A stretch of 21,951 nucleotides of DNA from VGBK01 sp964548475 (GTDB lineage: Bacteria > Actinomycetota > Acidimicrobiia > Spongiisociales > UBA11373). Location of the stretch: the NCBI GenBank assembly GCA_964548475.1, contig CAZJRF010000025.1:1-21951 (forward strand). Reading direction: 5' to 3'. Both the position numbers and the translations under genes were made by a program. The notes beneath the pieces are model-generated. The model saw nothing but the letters and a program-made list of their open reading frames with translations. It did not search any database and was not told the DNA's origin. This document shows positions 1-6,377 of this stretch, in pieces. Each line of letters starts with the position of its first letter. Positions within the stretch are counted from its first letter, which is position 1.

Positions 1-1
1 C

Positions 2-544
2 GAGTTGGATGAGGGGGTACGCCGTGACACAAGCCTGGAGGCGCTGGGGACCCTGAAGCCCGCCTTCCGCCCGGACGGGGTGATCACCGCCGGCAACTCG
101 TCCCAGATCTCCGATGGGACGGGGGCCCTGCTGGTCGCGGGGGAGGACGTGGTCGAGCGCATGGGGTGGAAACCGCTGGCCCGGGTTACCCACTTCGCGG
201 TGACCGGCGTGGACCCGGTGATCATGCTCACCGCCCCGATCACCGCCACGGCTCGGGTGCTGGAGCGCACCGGCCTGGGCATCGAGGACGTCGGCCTCTG
301 CGAGGTGAACGAGGCCTTCGCCTCGGTGGTGGTCGCCTGGCTGCGGGAGACCGGGGCCGACTGGGAGAAGGTCAATGTGAACGGCGGGGCGATCGCGGTG
401 GGACACCCGCTGGGGGCATCCGGGGCCATCGTCATGACCCGCCTGGTGCACGAGATGAAGCGCACTGGCACTCGCCGTGGCCTGCAGGCCATGTGTGAGG
501 GGGGCGGCACCGCCAACGCCACCCTGCTGGAACTGGTGACCTGA
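2..544 (+). CDS. Thiolase (acetyl-CoA acyltransferase), C-terminal part, 5' truncated by window edge
   Basis: This is the C-terminal ~180 residues of a thiolase; the frame is open to the window start, so the N-terminus lies outside. Seen: the NEAFAS segment, the GGAIAVGHPLGASGA block carrying the catalytic histidine, and a C-terminal MCEGGGTANA block carrying the second catalytic cysteine. The CEGGG form is typical of FadA-like acyl-CoA acetyltransferases common in actinobacteria. The enzyme condenses or cleaves 3-ketoacyl-CoA in fatty-acid or acetoacetyl-CoA metabolism in the cytoplasm. The nucleophilic cysteine of the N-terminal domain is not in the window, so activity cannot be judged. The TTG at 5 is just an internal codon. 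Substrate chain length cannot be told. It ends with TGA at 542-544 and is followed by a hairpin-rich region. Confidence 0.9.
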   Translation, partial: ELDEGVRRDTSLEALGTLKPAFRPDGVITAGNSSQISDGTGALLVAGEDVVERMGWKPLARVTHFAVTGVDPVIMLTAPITATARVLERTGLGIEDVGLCEVNEAFASVVVAWLRETGADWEKVNVNGGAIAVGHPLGASGAIVMTRLVHEMKRTGTRRGLQAMCEGGGTANATLLELVT

Positions 545-578
545 GATCTGATCGCCTCCTCCGTGGGGACGGGGGTGG

Positions 579-601
579 CGCGACCGCCGGAGGCGGTCGC
601 G
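579..601 (-). repeat. C-rich framed hairpin repeat, copy 1
   Basis: Perfect inverted repeat with arms CGCGACCGCC (579-588) and GGCGGTCGCG (592-601) and a 3-nt loop. Read on the - strand it is framed by CCCCCTC on the 5' side and GCGCCACCCCC on the 3' side, the same layout as the copy at 21828-21848. The stem bases differ but pair perfectly. It could also act as part of the thiolase transcript terminator. Confidence 0.6.
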
Positions 602-657
602 GAGGGGGTGCCGCCGCCTGTCCCCCGGTATCGGAGAGGGCGGGGGGTGAGGGCAAG

Positions 658-690
658 AGGAAGCGAGCTATCTGGGGCGCTTCCTTTTGT
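658..690 (+). terminator. Probable intrinsic terminator after the thiolase gene
   Basis: Arms AGGAAGCG (658-665) and CGCTTCCT (678-685) enclose a 12-nt loop and are followed by TTTGT. This is the best terminator-like hairpin with a T-tract in the window. It lies about 115 nt after the thiolase stop, so it may end that transcript and insulate the arsR promoter. Confidence 0.5.
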
Positions 691-758
691 CTCCTCCACC
701 CTGCGGGTTCCCCCGCCCGCGGGACCGGGAGGAGGCGGAGGGAGAGGGCTTCCGCCGT

Positions 759-773
759 CCCGGCGCAGCCGGG
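759..773 (-). repeat. C-rich framed hairpin repeat, copy 2
   Basis: Arms CCCGGC (759-764) and GCCGGG (768-773) enclose a loop that reads TGC on the - strand. It is preceded there by TTCTTCTCC. The TGC loop and pyrimidine-rich 5' flank match copies near 21563, 21604 and 21828. Confidence 0.45.
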
Positions 774-853
774 GGAGAAGAAAAGGGGTGCGGATCATCC
801 GGCCGGGAGGGGCCTTGGTAAGGACCCGCCACCCGGGTCTCCCCGCGGGTTGG

Positions 854-890
854 TTCTGAACCCAGGTCCGCCGTGGCATAATCCGGCTCG
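854..890 (+). promoter_or_regulatory. Predicted arsR promoter giving a leaderless transcript
   Basis: An extended -10 box, TGGCATAAT (874-882), lies 7 nt before the GTG start at 890, so the predicted transcription start coincides with the first base of the start codon. A weak -35 candidate, TTCTGA (854-859), has 17-bp spacing. No Shine-Dalgarno sequence precedes the GTG. Leaderless mRNAs are common in actinobacteria. The start site is inferred, not measured. Confidence 0.55.
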
Positions 891-1201
891 TGATTAGTTC
901 AACAGATGTTGATTCGATCTCTCTTGAAGAATCAGTCGCCGGCTTCGCGGCTCTCGCCGACCCGATCCGCCTTGACATCGTGAAGCGTCTGGCGGCATGC
1001 GACCAGCGTTGCGTGTGCGACCTGCTGAGCGACTCCGGAGTGGCTCCCAACCTGCTCTCCTATCACCTCGGGGTGCTGCGCAAAGCGGGTCTGATCAAGG
1101 CCAAGCGGAGGGGCAGGTGGATGGACTATCGGCTGGTGGCGGAGGCACTGGAGAGGCTGGCTGGCTCCCTGCCGGCGTCGGCCGGGAAGGACGGGACTTG
1201 A
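890..1201 (+). CDS. arsR: ArsR/SmtB-family metalloid-responsive repressor
   Basis: A 103-residue winged-helix regulator of the usual ArsR/SmtB length. Seen: ALADPIRLDIVKRL (helix before the DNA-binding region), the metal-site box RCVCDLL with Cys41 and Cys43 plus Cys37 just upstream, and the recognition-helix region with SYHLGVLRKAGL. ArsR proteins bind As(III)/Sb(III) through a CxC-type site in this helix and leave the operator when loaded. It is the first gene of a cluster with ACR3 and ArsP-like exporters, which supports arsenite as the ligand. The GTG start is preferred because a -10 box sits 7 nt upstream and the protein begins at the normal family position. A TCAA-N6-TTGA dyad lies just inside the coding region, fitting autorepression. 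Another thiophilic metal remains possible. Confidence 0.9.
   Translation: MISSTDVDSISLEESVAGFAALADPIRLDIVKRLAACDQRCVCDLLSDSGVAPNLLSYHLGVLRKAGLIKAKRRGRWMDYRLVAEALERLAGSLPASAGKDGT
899..912. promoter_or_regulatory. Candidate ArsR operator overlapping the start of arsR
   Basis: Inverted repeat TCAA-CAGATG-TTGA with six-base arms TCAACA and TGTTGA around GA. It begins 9 bases after the predicted transcription start. The TCAA-N6-TTGA pattern resembles operators bound by ArsR-family repressors. Its place just downstream of the start site would let a bound repressor block initiation. Assignment is by pattern and position only. Confidence 0.5.
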
Positions 1202-1265
1202 GGTCGCAGGTTCCGGGCAGCCCGACCGTGAGTCGGCCGGGGCGGCACATGGGAAAGGTCGGCTG

Positions 1266-2174
1266 ATGGAGACGCGCACCTGGCGCTCCTACCTGCCGAC
1301 CGCGATGTTGCTGCTCGGGTTGGTGGTCGCCGCCATCGTGATCCTGGTCGGCGGAGTGGCCGGCACCGACGAGGAGGTGCCCGCTCTGACCGTCGCCAAC
1401 GGTGCCTACCTGGTGTTGATCGGCCTGGCGGCGGGGGTACTCGGCGGCGTGATCGGCACCGGCGGATGCAGCGTGATGCTCCCCGCCATCCACTTCTGGA
1501 TGGGCTATCCGGCCTCGGTGGCGGTGGGAACGACCCTGTTCGCCGTGATCTTCACCGCCCTCTCCGGCGGGTACGGCCACCTGATCCGGCGGAACCTGGA
1601 CGTCCGGGCCACCCTCTGGCTGGGCGGGGCGGGCATCGTCGGGGTGGCCTTCGGATCGTGGCTGTTCACCGTACTGGTCGATCAGGCCGCTGTGCTCGGC
1701 CTGATTCTGGGCGTCGCCTTCCTATGGCCGGCCCTGCGCATGAGTTGGGAGGGGACCGGCCTCAGCCCCACGCCCGTACGGGAGGGCGACTCGATCCCCG
1801 AACACCGGTGGGGCTTTGCCGCTTTCGGGGGCGGGGTCGGCGTGCTCACCGGGGTGGTCGGTCTGGGCGGTGGCTACGCCCTGGTGCCGGGCCTCATCTA
1901 CCTCTTCGGCGCCCCGGTGTACATCACCATGGGCACCTCGCTGGCCACCATGATTCCCCTGGCCCTGGTCGGTGGGGGTATCAAGTTGGCCCAGGGCTAC
2001 GTGGCCGTCGGTGCCGGCCTCTTGCTCGCCATTGGCACCGTGGTGGGAGCGCAGTTCGGGGCGGCGATCATCAAGCGCTTCAAGCCCAACACCCTGAAGA
2101 TGGTCTTCGGCCTCTACTTCCTCTACGTGGCGATCAAGTTCATCACCGCCTACTTCGGCATCAAGATCTGGTAG
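1266..2174 (+). CDS. TauE/SafE-family membrane permease (sulfite/organosulfur anion export type)
   Basis: A 302-residue integral membrane protein. It has an N-terminal membrane segment (residues ~9-30), then two related halves, each with glycine-rich permease motifs: GGVIGTGGCSVMLPAIH with AVGTTLFAV in the first half, and TGVVGLGGGYALVPGL with MGTSLATMIP in the second. This internal duplication is the hallmark of the TauE/SafE (DUF81) family, which moves sulfite, sulfoacetate and similar anions across the cytoplasmic membrane. The start ATG has a GGGAAAGG ribosome site 7 nt upstream. It lies 64 nt after arsR and 43 nt before the ACR3 gene, so it is probably in the same operon. The substrate is unknown; a role with sulfur- or thiol-bound metalloids is inference from context only. 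Confidence 0.85.
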   Translation: METRTWRSYLPTAMLLLGLVVAAIVILVGGVAGTDEEVPALTVANGAYLVLIGLAAGVLGGVIGTGGCSVMLPAIHFWMGYPASVAVGTTLFAVIFTALSGGYGHLIRRNLDVRATLWLGGAGIVGVAFGSWLFTVLVDQAAVLGLILGVAFLWPALRMSWEGTGLSPTPVREGDSIPEHRWGFAAFGGGVGVLTGVVGLGGGYALVPGLIYLFGAPVYITMGTSLATMIPLALVGGGIKLAQGYVAVGAGLLLAIGTVVGAQFGAAIIKRFKPNTLKMVFGLYFLYVAIKFITAYFGIKIW

Positions 2175-2217
2175 GGCCCGCCCTTCCCGTGACGCCTACC
2201 CGTCACAAAGGAGAAAT

Positions 2218-3324
2218 GTGAGCAACCCGGACCACCTGTCCGGTCCCGCCGCCGAGGCCTCGGTGATTATCCGGCTCTCGGCGCTGGACCGGTTCCTGCC
2301 GGTGTGGATCTTGCTGGCGATGTTCCTGGGCCTGGGCCTGGGGCGCGTGTTCCCCGGCCTTAACGATGCCCTGGACACCATCAAGATCGGCTCGGTGTCG
2401 CTGCCCATCGCCCTGGGCTTGCTGGTCATGATGTACCCGGTGCTGGCCAAGGTGCGCTACTCCCGGGTGGGCGAGGTCGCCCGGGACGGCAAGACCATGG
2501 GTATGTCGCTGGTGCTCAACTGGCTGATCGGGCCGGCGCTGATGTTTGCCCTCGCCTGGCTGATGCTGCCCGACCTGCCCGAGTACCGCACCGGGCTGAT
2601 CATCATCGGCCTGGCCCGCTGCATCGCCATGGTGCTGATCTGGAACGACCTGGCTTGCGGCGACCGGGAGGCGGCGGTGGTCCTGGTCGCCCTCAACTCC
2701 CTGTTCCAGATCGTGGCCTACTCGCTGCTGGGGTACTTCTACCTGCAGCTCCTGCCGGGCTGGCTGGGTCTGCAGACCAACGTGTTGACCGTGTCGCTGT
2801 GGGACATCACCAAGATCGTGCTGATCTTCCTGGGGGTGCCGCTGGCGGCGGGGTACCTGACCCGCCTGTGGGGGGAGCGCGCCAAGGGGGTCGAGTGGTA
2901 CGAGGAGAAGTTCCTCCCCCGCATCGGCCCGTTCGCTCTGTGGGGCCTGCTCTTCACGGTGGTGATCCTCTTCGCCCTGCAGGGGGAGACGATCACCGCC
3001 AAGCCGCTCGACGTGGCCCGGATCGCCCTGCCGCTCCTGGCCTACTTCTTCCTGATGTGGGTGGTCTCCTTCGCCCTCGGCCTGCGCCTGCGCTTCAGCT
3101 ATGAGCGCAACACGACCCTGGCGTTCACCGCGGCCAGCAACAACTTCGAGCTGGCTATCGCGGTGGCCATCGGGGTGTACGGGGTGACCTCCGGGGAGGC
3201 GCTGGCCGGGGTGGTGGGGCCGCTGATCGAGGTGCCCGTGCTGGTCGGCCTGGTTTACGTAGCCCTCTGGGCCCGGCGGCGGTTCTATCCGGCCCCGAGC
3301 GTTCCGGCTGGGGAAGAGGCATAG
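2218..3324 (+). CDS. acr3: ACR3-family arsenite efflux permease
   Basis: A 368-residue, about ten-segment membrane transporter of the ACR3 family (BART superfamily), which exports As(OH)3/arsenite using the proton gradient. Seen: the family block GLARCIAMVLIWNDLACGD with Cys135, the essential cysteine position in studied ACR3 proteins, and the C-terminal block ASNNFELAIAVAIG followed by GPLIEVPVL, with conserved Glu311 and Glu338. Length is normal. GTG is the start: AAAGGAG (2207-2213) lies 4 nt upstream, and the overlapping ATG at 2216 runs straight into TGA. A small GTGAC/GTCAC hairpin (2189-2206) sits just before the ribosome site. It follows the TauE/SafE gene and is followed after 7 nt by the second permease gene, consistent with co-transcription under ArsR. 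Confidence 0.95.
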   Translation: MSNPDHLSGPAAEASVIIRLSALDRFLPVWILLAMFLGLGLGRVFPGLNDALDTIKIGSVSLPIALGLLVMMYPVLAKVRYSRVGEVARDGKTMGMSLVLNWLIGPALMFALAWLMLPDLPEYRTGLIIIGLARCIAMVLIWNDLACGDREAAVVLVALNSLFQIVAYSLLGYFYLQLLPGWLGLQTNVLTVSLWDITKIVLIFLGVPLAAGYLTRLWGERAKGVEWYEEKFLPRIGPFALWGLLFTVVILFALQGETITAKPLDVARIALPLLAYFFLMWVVSFALGLRLRFSYERNTTLAFTAASNNFELAIAVAIGVYGVTSGEALAGVVGPLIEVPVLVGLVYVALWARRRFYPAPSVPAGEEA

Positions 3325-3331
3325 GGGCCCC

Positions 3332-4507
3332 GTGAAGGAGCGCTACAGGCTCGCCCTGACCCTCGCCGTCTTCGTCGCCTTCTGGTTCCTGCCGGTGGCT
3401 AGCGACCGCCTGTGGGGGGCGGTGCGCGAGAGCCTCTCCCTGGCCCACTGGTACGCCCGGGAGCACGTGCTGCTCTGCCTGATCCCTGCCTTCTTCATCG
3501 CTGGGGCGGTGGCCGTCTTTGTCAGCCAGGGGGCGGTGATGAAGTACCTGGGCCCGGGGGCGAACCGGCTGGTGGCCTACCCGGTGGGCGCGGTCTCGGG
3601 CACCATCCTGGCCGTCTGCTCCTGCACCGTGCTCCCCCTGTTCAGCAGCATCCATCGCCGGGGAGCGGGCCTGGGGCCGGCCACGGCCTTCCTCTACTCG
3701 GGCCCGGCCATCAATGTGCTGGCCGTCATCCTGACTGCCCGCGTCCTGGGTTGGGAATTGGGCCTGGCCCGCGCTATCGGAGCGGTCCTGTTCGCAGTGT
3801 TCATCGGCCTGCTCATGCAGGTGATCTTCCGCAAGGAGGAGAAAGTCCGGCAGGACGGCGGACCGGTGGTTCTTCCCGACGACGGCAAGGGCAGGCGACT
3901 TTGGCAGGACGGGCTGTTCTTCCTGGCGATGATCGGCATCCTGGTGTTTGCCAACTGGGGCAAGCCGGCCGAGAGCGTCACCGGGTTCTGGCCGGCGGTG
4001 TATTCGGTGCGGTGGGTGATCACAAGCGCGTTCGGGGTACTGCTGATCGTCAGCCTGGTGGCCTGGTTCCGAAAGGACGAGATGCGTCCCTGGGTCGAGT
4101 CCACCTGGGGCTTCGCCAAGCAGATAATGCCTTTGCTGCTGGCCGGGGTCCTGGTGGCCGGTTTCCTGCTCGGTGGGCCGGAAGGTTCCGACCGGGGGAT
4201 AATCCCCGGCAACTGGGTGGAAGCCGCGGTGGGGGGTAACTCGCTGCGGGCCAACGCGGTCGCTTCGGTGATCGGGGCGTTCATGTACTTCGCCACCCTC
4301 ACCGAGGTTCCGATCCTGGAGGGGCTGATCAACTCCGGGATGGGGAACGGCCCGGCGCTGGCGCTGCTCCTGGCGGGGCCGGCTCTCTCCCTGCCCAGCA
4401 TGCTGGTTATCCGCAGCGTGCTGGGAACCAGGAAGACCCTTGCATACATAGCGCTGGTGGTCCTGTTCTCCATGGCCGCCGGCCTGGCCTACGGCGCTCT
4501 GGCCTAA
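3332..4507 (+). CDS. ArsP-like permease (UPF0718/DUF318 family)
   Basis: A 391-residue membrane permease in two halves separated by a charged cytoplasmic loop around residues 168-190. Seen: an N-terminal membrane segment, the motif LAVCSCTVLPLF (Cys96, Cys98) in a helix, FLYSGPAINVLAV, and the second-half counterpart FMYFATLTEVPILEGL with GPALALLLAGPALSLPSM. This is the DUF318 permease pattern. Characterised members (ArsP) export trivalent organoarsenicals, and cysteines of this type are implicated in binding. The family also occurs beside small thioredoxin-like genes, as here. GTG start lies 7 nt after the acr3 stop with only a poor ribosome site, so translation is probably coupled. Methylarsenite as substrate is plausible but unproved; other thiol-reactive solutes are possible. 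Confidence 0.85.
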   Translation: MKERYRLALTLAVFVAFWFLPVASDRLWGAVRESLSLAHWYAREHVLLCLIPAFFIAGAVAVFVSQGAVMKYLGPGANRLVAYPVGAVSGTILAVCSCTVLPLFSSIHRRGAGLGPATAFLYSGPAINVLAVILTARVLGWELGLARAIGAVLFAVFIGLLMQVIFRKEEKVRQDGGPVVLPDDGKGRRLWQDGLFFLAMIGILVFANWGKPAESVTGFWPAVYSVRWVITSAFGVLLIVSLVAWFRKDEMRPWVESTWGFAKQIMPLLLAGVLVAGFLLGGPEGSDRGIIPGNWVEAAVGGNSLRANAVASVIGAFMYFATLTEVPILEGLINSGMGNGPALALLLAGPALSLPSMLVIRSVLGTRKTLAYIALVVLFSMAAGLAYGALA

Positions 4508-4542
4508 GACGCCGTCCTACAACCGAAGGAAGGATGCGGTAC

Positions 4543-4794
4543 ATGAAGATCCAGGTGATCGGGCCCGGTTGTGTGAACTGCCGGCGGCTCTACGCGCAGA
4601 CGCAGCGGGCGCTGGCCCAGGCTGGCATGGATGTGGAGTTGGAGAAAGTGGAGAACCACCACGACATCATGGCCACCGGAGTGTGGATGACCCCCGGCCT
4701 GGCCATCGACGGCGAGGTCAAGTCCAGCGGGCGGATCCCCCAGGTCCCGGAGATAGTCTCCTGGCTCATGACCGCCGCCGCCCGGGAGGCCTGA
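4543..4794 (+). CDS. Small thioredoxin-like redox-active disulfide protein
   Basis: An ~83-residue single-domain thioredoxin-fold protein. It starts MKIQVIGPGCVNC with the redox pair Cys10-Cys13, followed by an amphipathic helix, then TPGLAIDGEVKSSGRIP, which holds the Thr-Pro (cis-proline) loop of the fold. It matches the family of very small thioredoxins often annotated as redox-active disulfide protein 2, found next to DUF318 permeases. The ATG at 4543 is preferred over the one at 4534: GGAAGG (4528-4533) is then 9 nt upstream, and the protein begins at the family's usual MKIQV position. No signal peptide, so it is cytoplasmic. It may hand reducing equivalents or a thiol-bound arsenical to the upstream permease; that is inference from context. 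Confidence 0.85.
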   Translation: MKIQVIGPGCVNCRRLYAQTQRALAQAGMDVELEKVENHHDIMATGVWMTPGLAIDGEVKSSGRIPQVPEIVSWLMTAAAREA

Positions 4795-4799
4795 ACGTC

Positions 4800-6179
4800 A
4801 TGATGACGCCTGGTCTTTCAGGGCGGGAGGCGGCGGGAAGGCGCCGGACCGGTCCATGGGCCATTGCCGCCGTCGCCGTGTTGCTGGCTTGGGGGTTCCA
4901 GGCCGGGGCCTTGGCGGCGGAGGAGCCGGTGGCCCGCGCCGTTCTGTTCTTCTCGCCCAGTTGCGGCCACTGCGAGTACGTGATCAACGACGTGCTCCCC
5001 GGCCTCTTCGAGGAGGCAGGAGGGGCACCCGAGACTTACTTCGACGAGACCCTGCAGGCGGGCCGGGTGGCCTTCTACCTGTTGGCCAACGGCCGCCTTG
5101 AGATGCTTCTGGTTGATGTCTCCGTTCACGAAGGAGTGGAGCTCTTCTACGCCGCCACCGATGCCTTCTCTATTCCCTCGGGCGGAGTCCCCCGGCTGAT
5201 CGTGGGCGACCGGTACCTGATTGGATCACGCGACATCCCGGAGCAGTTCCCCGGCATCGTGCTCGGTGCGCTGGCATCGGGGGAGGGAATCGACTGGCCG
5301 GCGATCCCGGGGCTGGCCGAGGCGGTGGACTCTGTTCCCACTTCGGGAGGAGGGTCCGAAACAACGACTGCCACCGTGCCCGCTTCTACGACCACGGTTC
5401 CGGCGGTGACCACGAGCACGCCCGATCCACCGGGCACCTCGGTGCCGGAGACCAGCACCTCCCTGCCGGAGGTGACCACGACCAGCGCGCCCCCCGGGGA
5501 AGATGGTGGGGGAGGGACGATCCTGCCGCCCGGGACGGGGGAAGACTCCGTGGCGGGTAGATTCGGACGGGATCCGGTGGGGACCTCGATCTCGGTGGTG
5601 GTGTTGGTACTGATGCTGGGGAGCCTGGGGGGAGTGGCGTGGTGGATACCGCGGCCGGGGGATCGTCGGGCCGCGAATGCGGGCGTCGTCGTGCTGGCCT
5701 TGATCGGGCTAGGGGTGGCGTCCTACCTCGGCTTCGTGGAGGTGGGCGGGTCCGAGGCGGTCTGCGGCCCGGTGGGTGACTGCAACACGGTGCAGCAGAG
5801 TGAGTATGCGCGGCTGTTCGGGGTCATACCCCTCGGGCTGGTGGGAGTGGCCGGTTACACGGTGGTGCTGGGAACCTGGGCCGCCGGCCGGTGGGGTCGA
5901 GGCCGTGGAGCCGACTTCGCTCTGGTGGCCCTGTTCGCAGGCACGGTGGGCGGGGTGCTCCTGTCGGTGTATCTCACCTTCCTGGAACCGTTTGTCATCG
6001 GGGCTACCTGCGCCTGGTGCCTGGCGTCGGCGGTGATCATCACCGGGCTGATGTGGCTGACGGCGCGACCCGCGGCCCGTGCCTGGGAACGGCTCCAACA
6101 AGGGGGAACACGCAAGGCGGTGAAGGCAGGCAGCAGAGCTCGCCCCACGGCGGGCCGGTCGAGCAAGAGACACAAGTGA
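4800..6179 (+). CDS. Thioredoxin-like domain fused to C-terminal VKOR domain (membrane thiol oxidoreductase)
   Basis: A 459-residue protein. Residues ~18-40 form a signal peptide or membrane anchor. Residues ~45-165 are a thioredoxin-like domain with Cys55-Gly-His-Cys58 and a GGVPRLIVGD cis-proline loop. Residues ~180-250 are a Thr/Ser/Pro-rich linker. Residues ~262-425 are a multi-helix VKOR domain with loop cysteines Cys322 and Cys328 and the active-site pair CAWC (Cys404, Cys407). The tail is basic (ends SSKRHK). VKOR homologues pass electrons from periplasmic thiols to quinone, replacing DsbB. Better known bacterial fusions place VKOR before the thioredoxin domain; here the order is reversed. 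The start ATG lies 5 nt after the previous stop, so it is probably the last gene of the arsenic operon. Metalloid-linked function is inference; general disulfide formation is the alternative. Confidence 0.88.
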   Translation: MMTPGLSGREAAGRRRTGPWAIAAVAVLLAWGFQAGALAAEEPVARAVLFFSPSCGHCEYVINDVLPGLFEEAGGAPETYFDETLQAGRVAFYLLANGRLEMLLVDVSVHEGVELFYAATDAFSIPSGGVPRLIVGDRYLIGSRDIPEQFPGIVLGALASGEGIDWPAIPGLAEAVDSVPTSGGGSETTTATVPASTTTVPAVTTSTPDPPGTSVPETSTSLPEVTTTSAPPGEDGGGGTILPPGTGEDSVAGRFGRDPVGTSISVVVLVLMLGSLGGVAWWIPRPGDRRAANAGVVVLALIGLGVASYLGFVEVGGSEAVCGPVGDCNTVQQSEYARLFGVIPLGLVGVAGYTVVLGTWAAGRWGRGRGADFALVALFAGTVGGVLLSVYLTFLEPFVIGATCAWCLASAVIITGLMWLTARPAARAWERLQQGGTRKAVKAGSRARPTAGRSSKRHK

Positions 6180-6229
6180 CGAATAGGCTGAAGGACGGGT
6201 CGCGGGGATCTCGAAGAAGATGGAGGAAG

Positions 6230-6251
6230 GGCCGGGAGAAGAGCCCCGGCC
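6230..6251. terminator. Hairpin between convergent genes, possible terminator
   Basis: Arms GGCCGGG (6230-6236) and CCCGGCC (6245-6251) with an 8-nt loop, 50 nt after the end of the Trx-VKOR gene and upstream of the convergent xdhC 3' end. There is no T-tract on either strand, so its role in termination is only suggested by position. The rest of 6180-6377 holds no gene I can support. Confidence 0.35.
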
Positions 6252-6377
6252 GATGACCCTGTTTGCCGAGATGATCGGCCGGTTGACCCGTCGCCGGGCG
6301 CAAGAGCGGCAGTTCGTGATGGATCTGCCCCACGTCCGGCCCAGGCACAAGCAACCGATGGGACCCCGAGCCCCCGC

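Larger units (their letters stand above)
545..889. other. Non-coding intergenic region with hairpins and repeat copies
   Basis: I see no credible gene in this 345-base stretch. It holds a perfect 10-bp hairpin at 579-601, a terminator-like hairpin at 658-688, a hairpin at 759-773 and the arsR promoter at its right end. The hairpins at 579-601 and 759-773, read on the - strand, fit the C-rich hairpin family also present at 19232-19346 and 21527-21874. Confidence 0.7.

Noticed and set aside
4569..4799. Upstream extension of the Trx-VKOR frame
   Set aside because: It overlaps the mini-thioredoxin gene in another frame; the signal peptide begins at the ATG at 4800.
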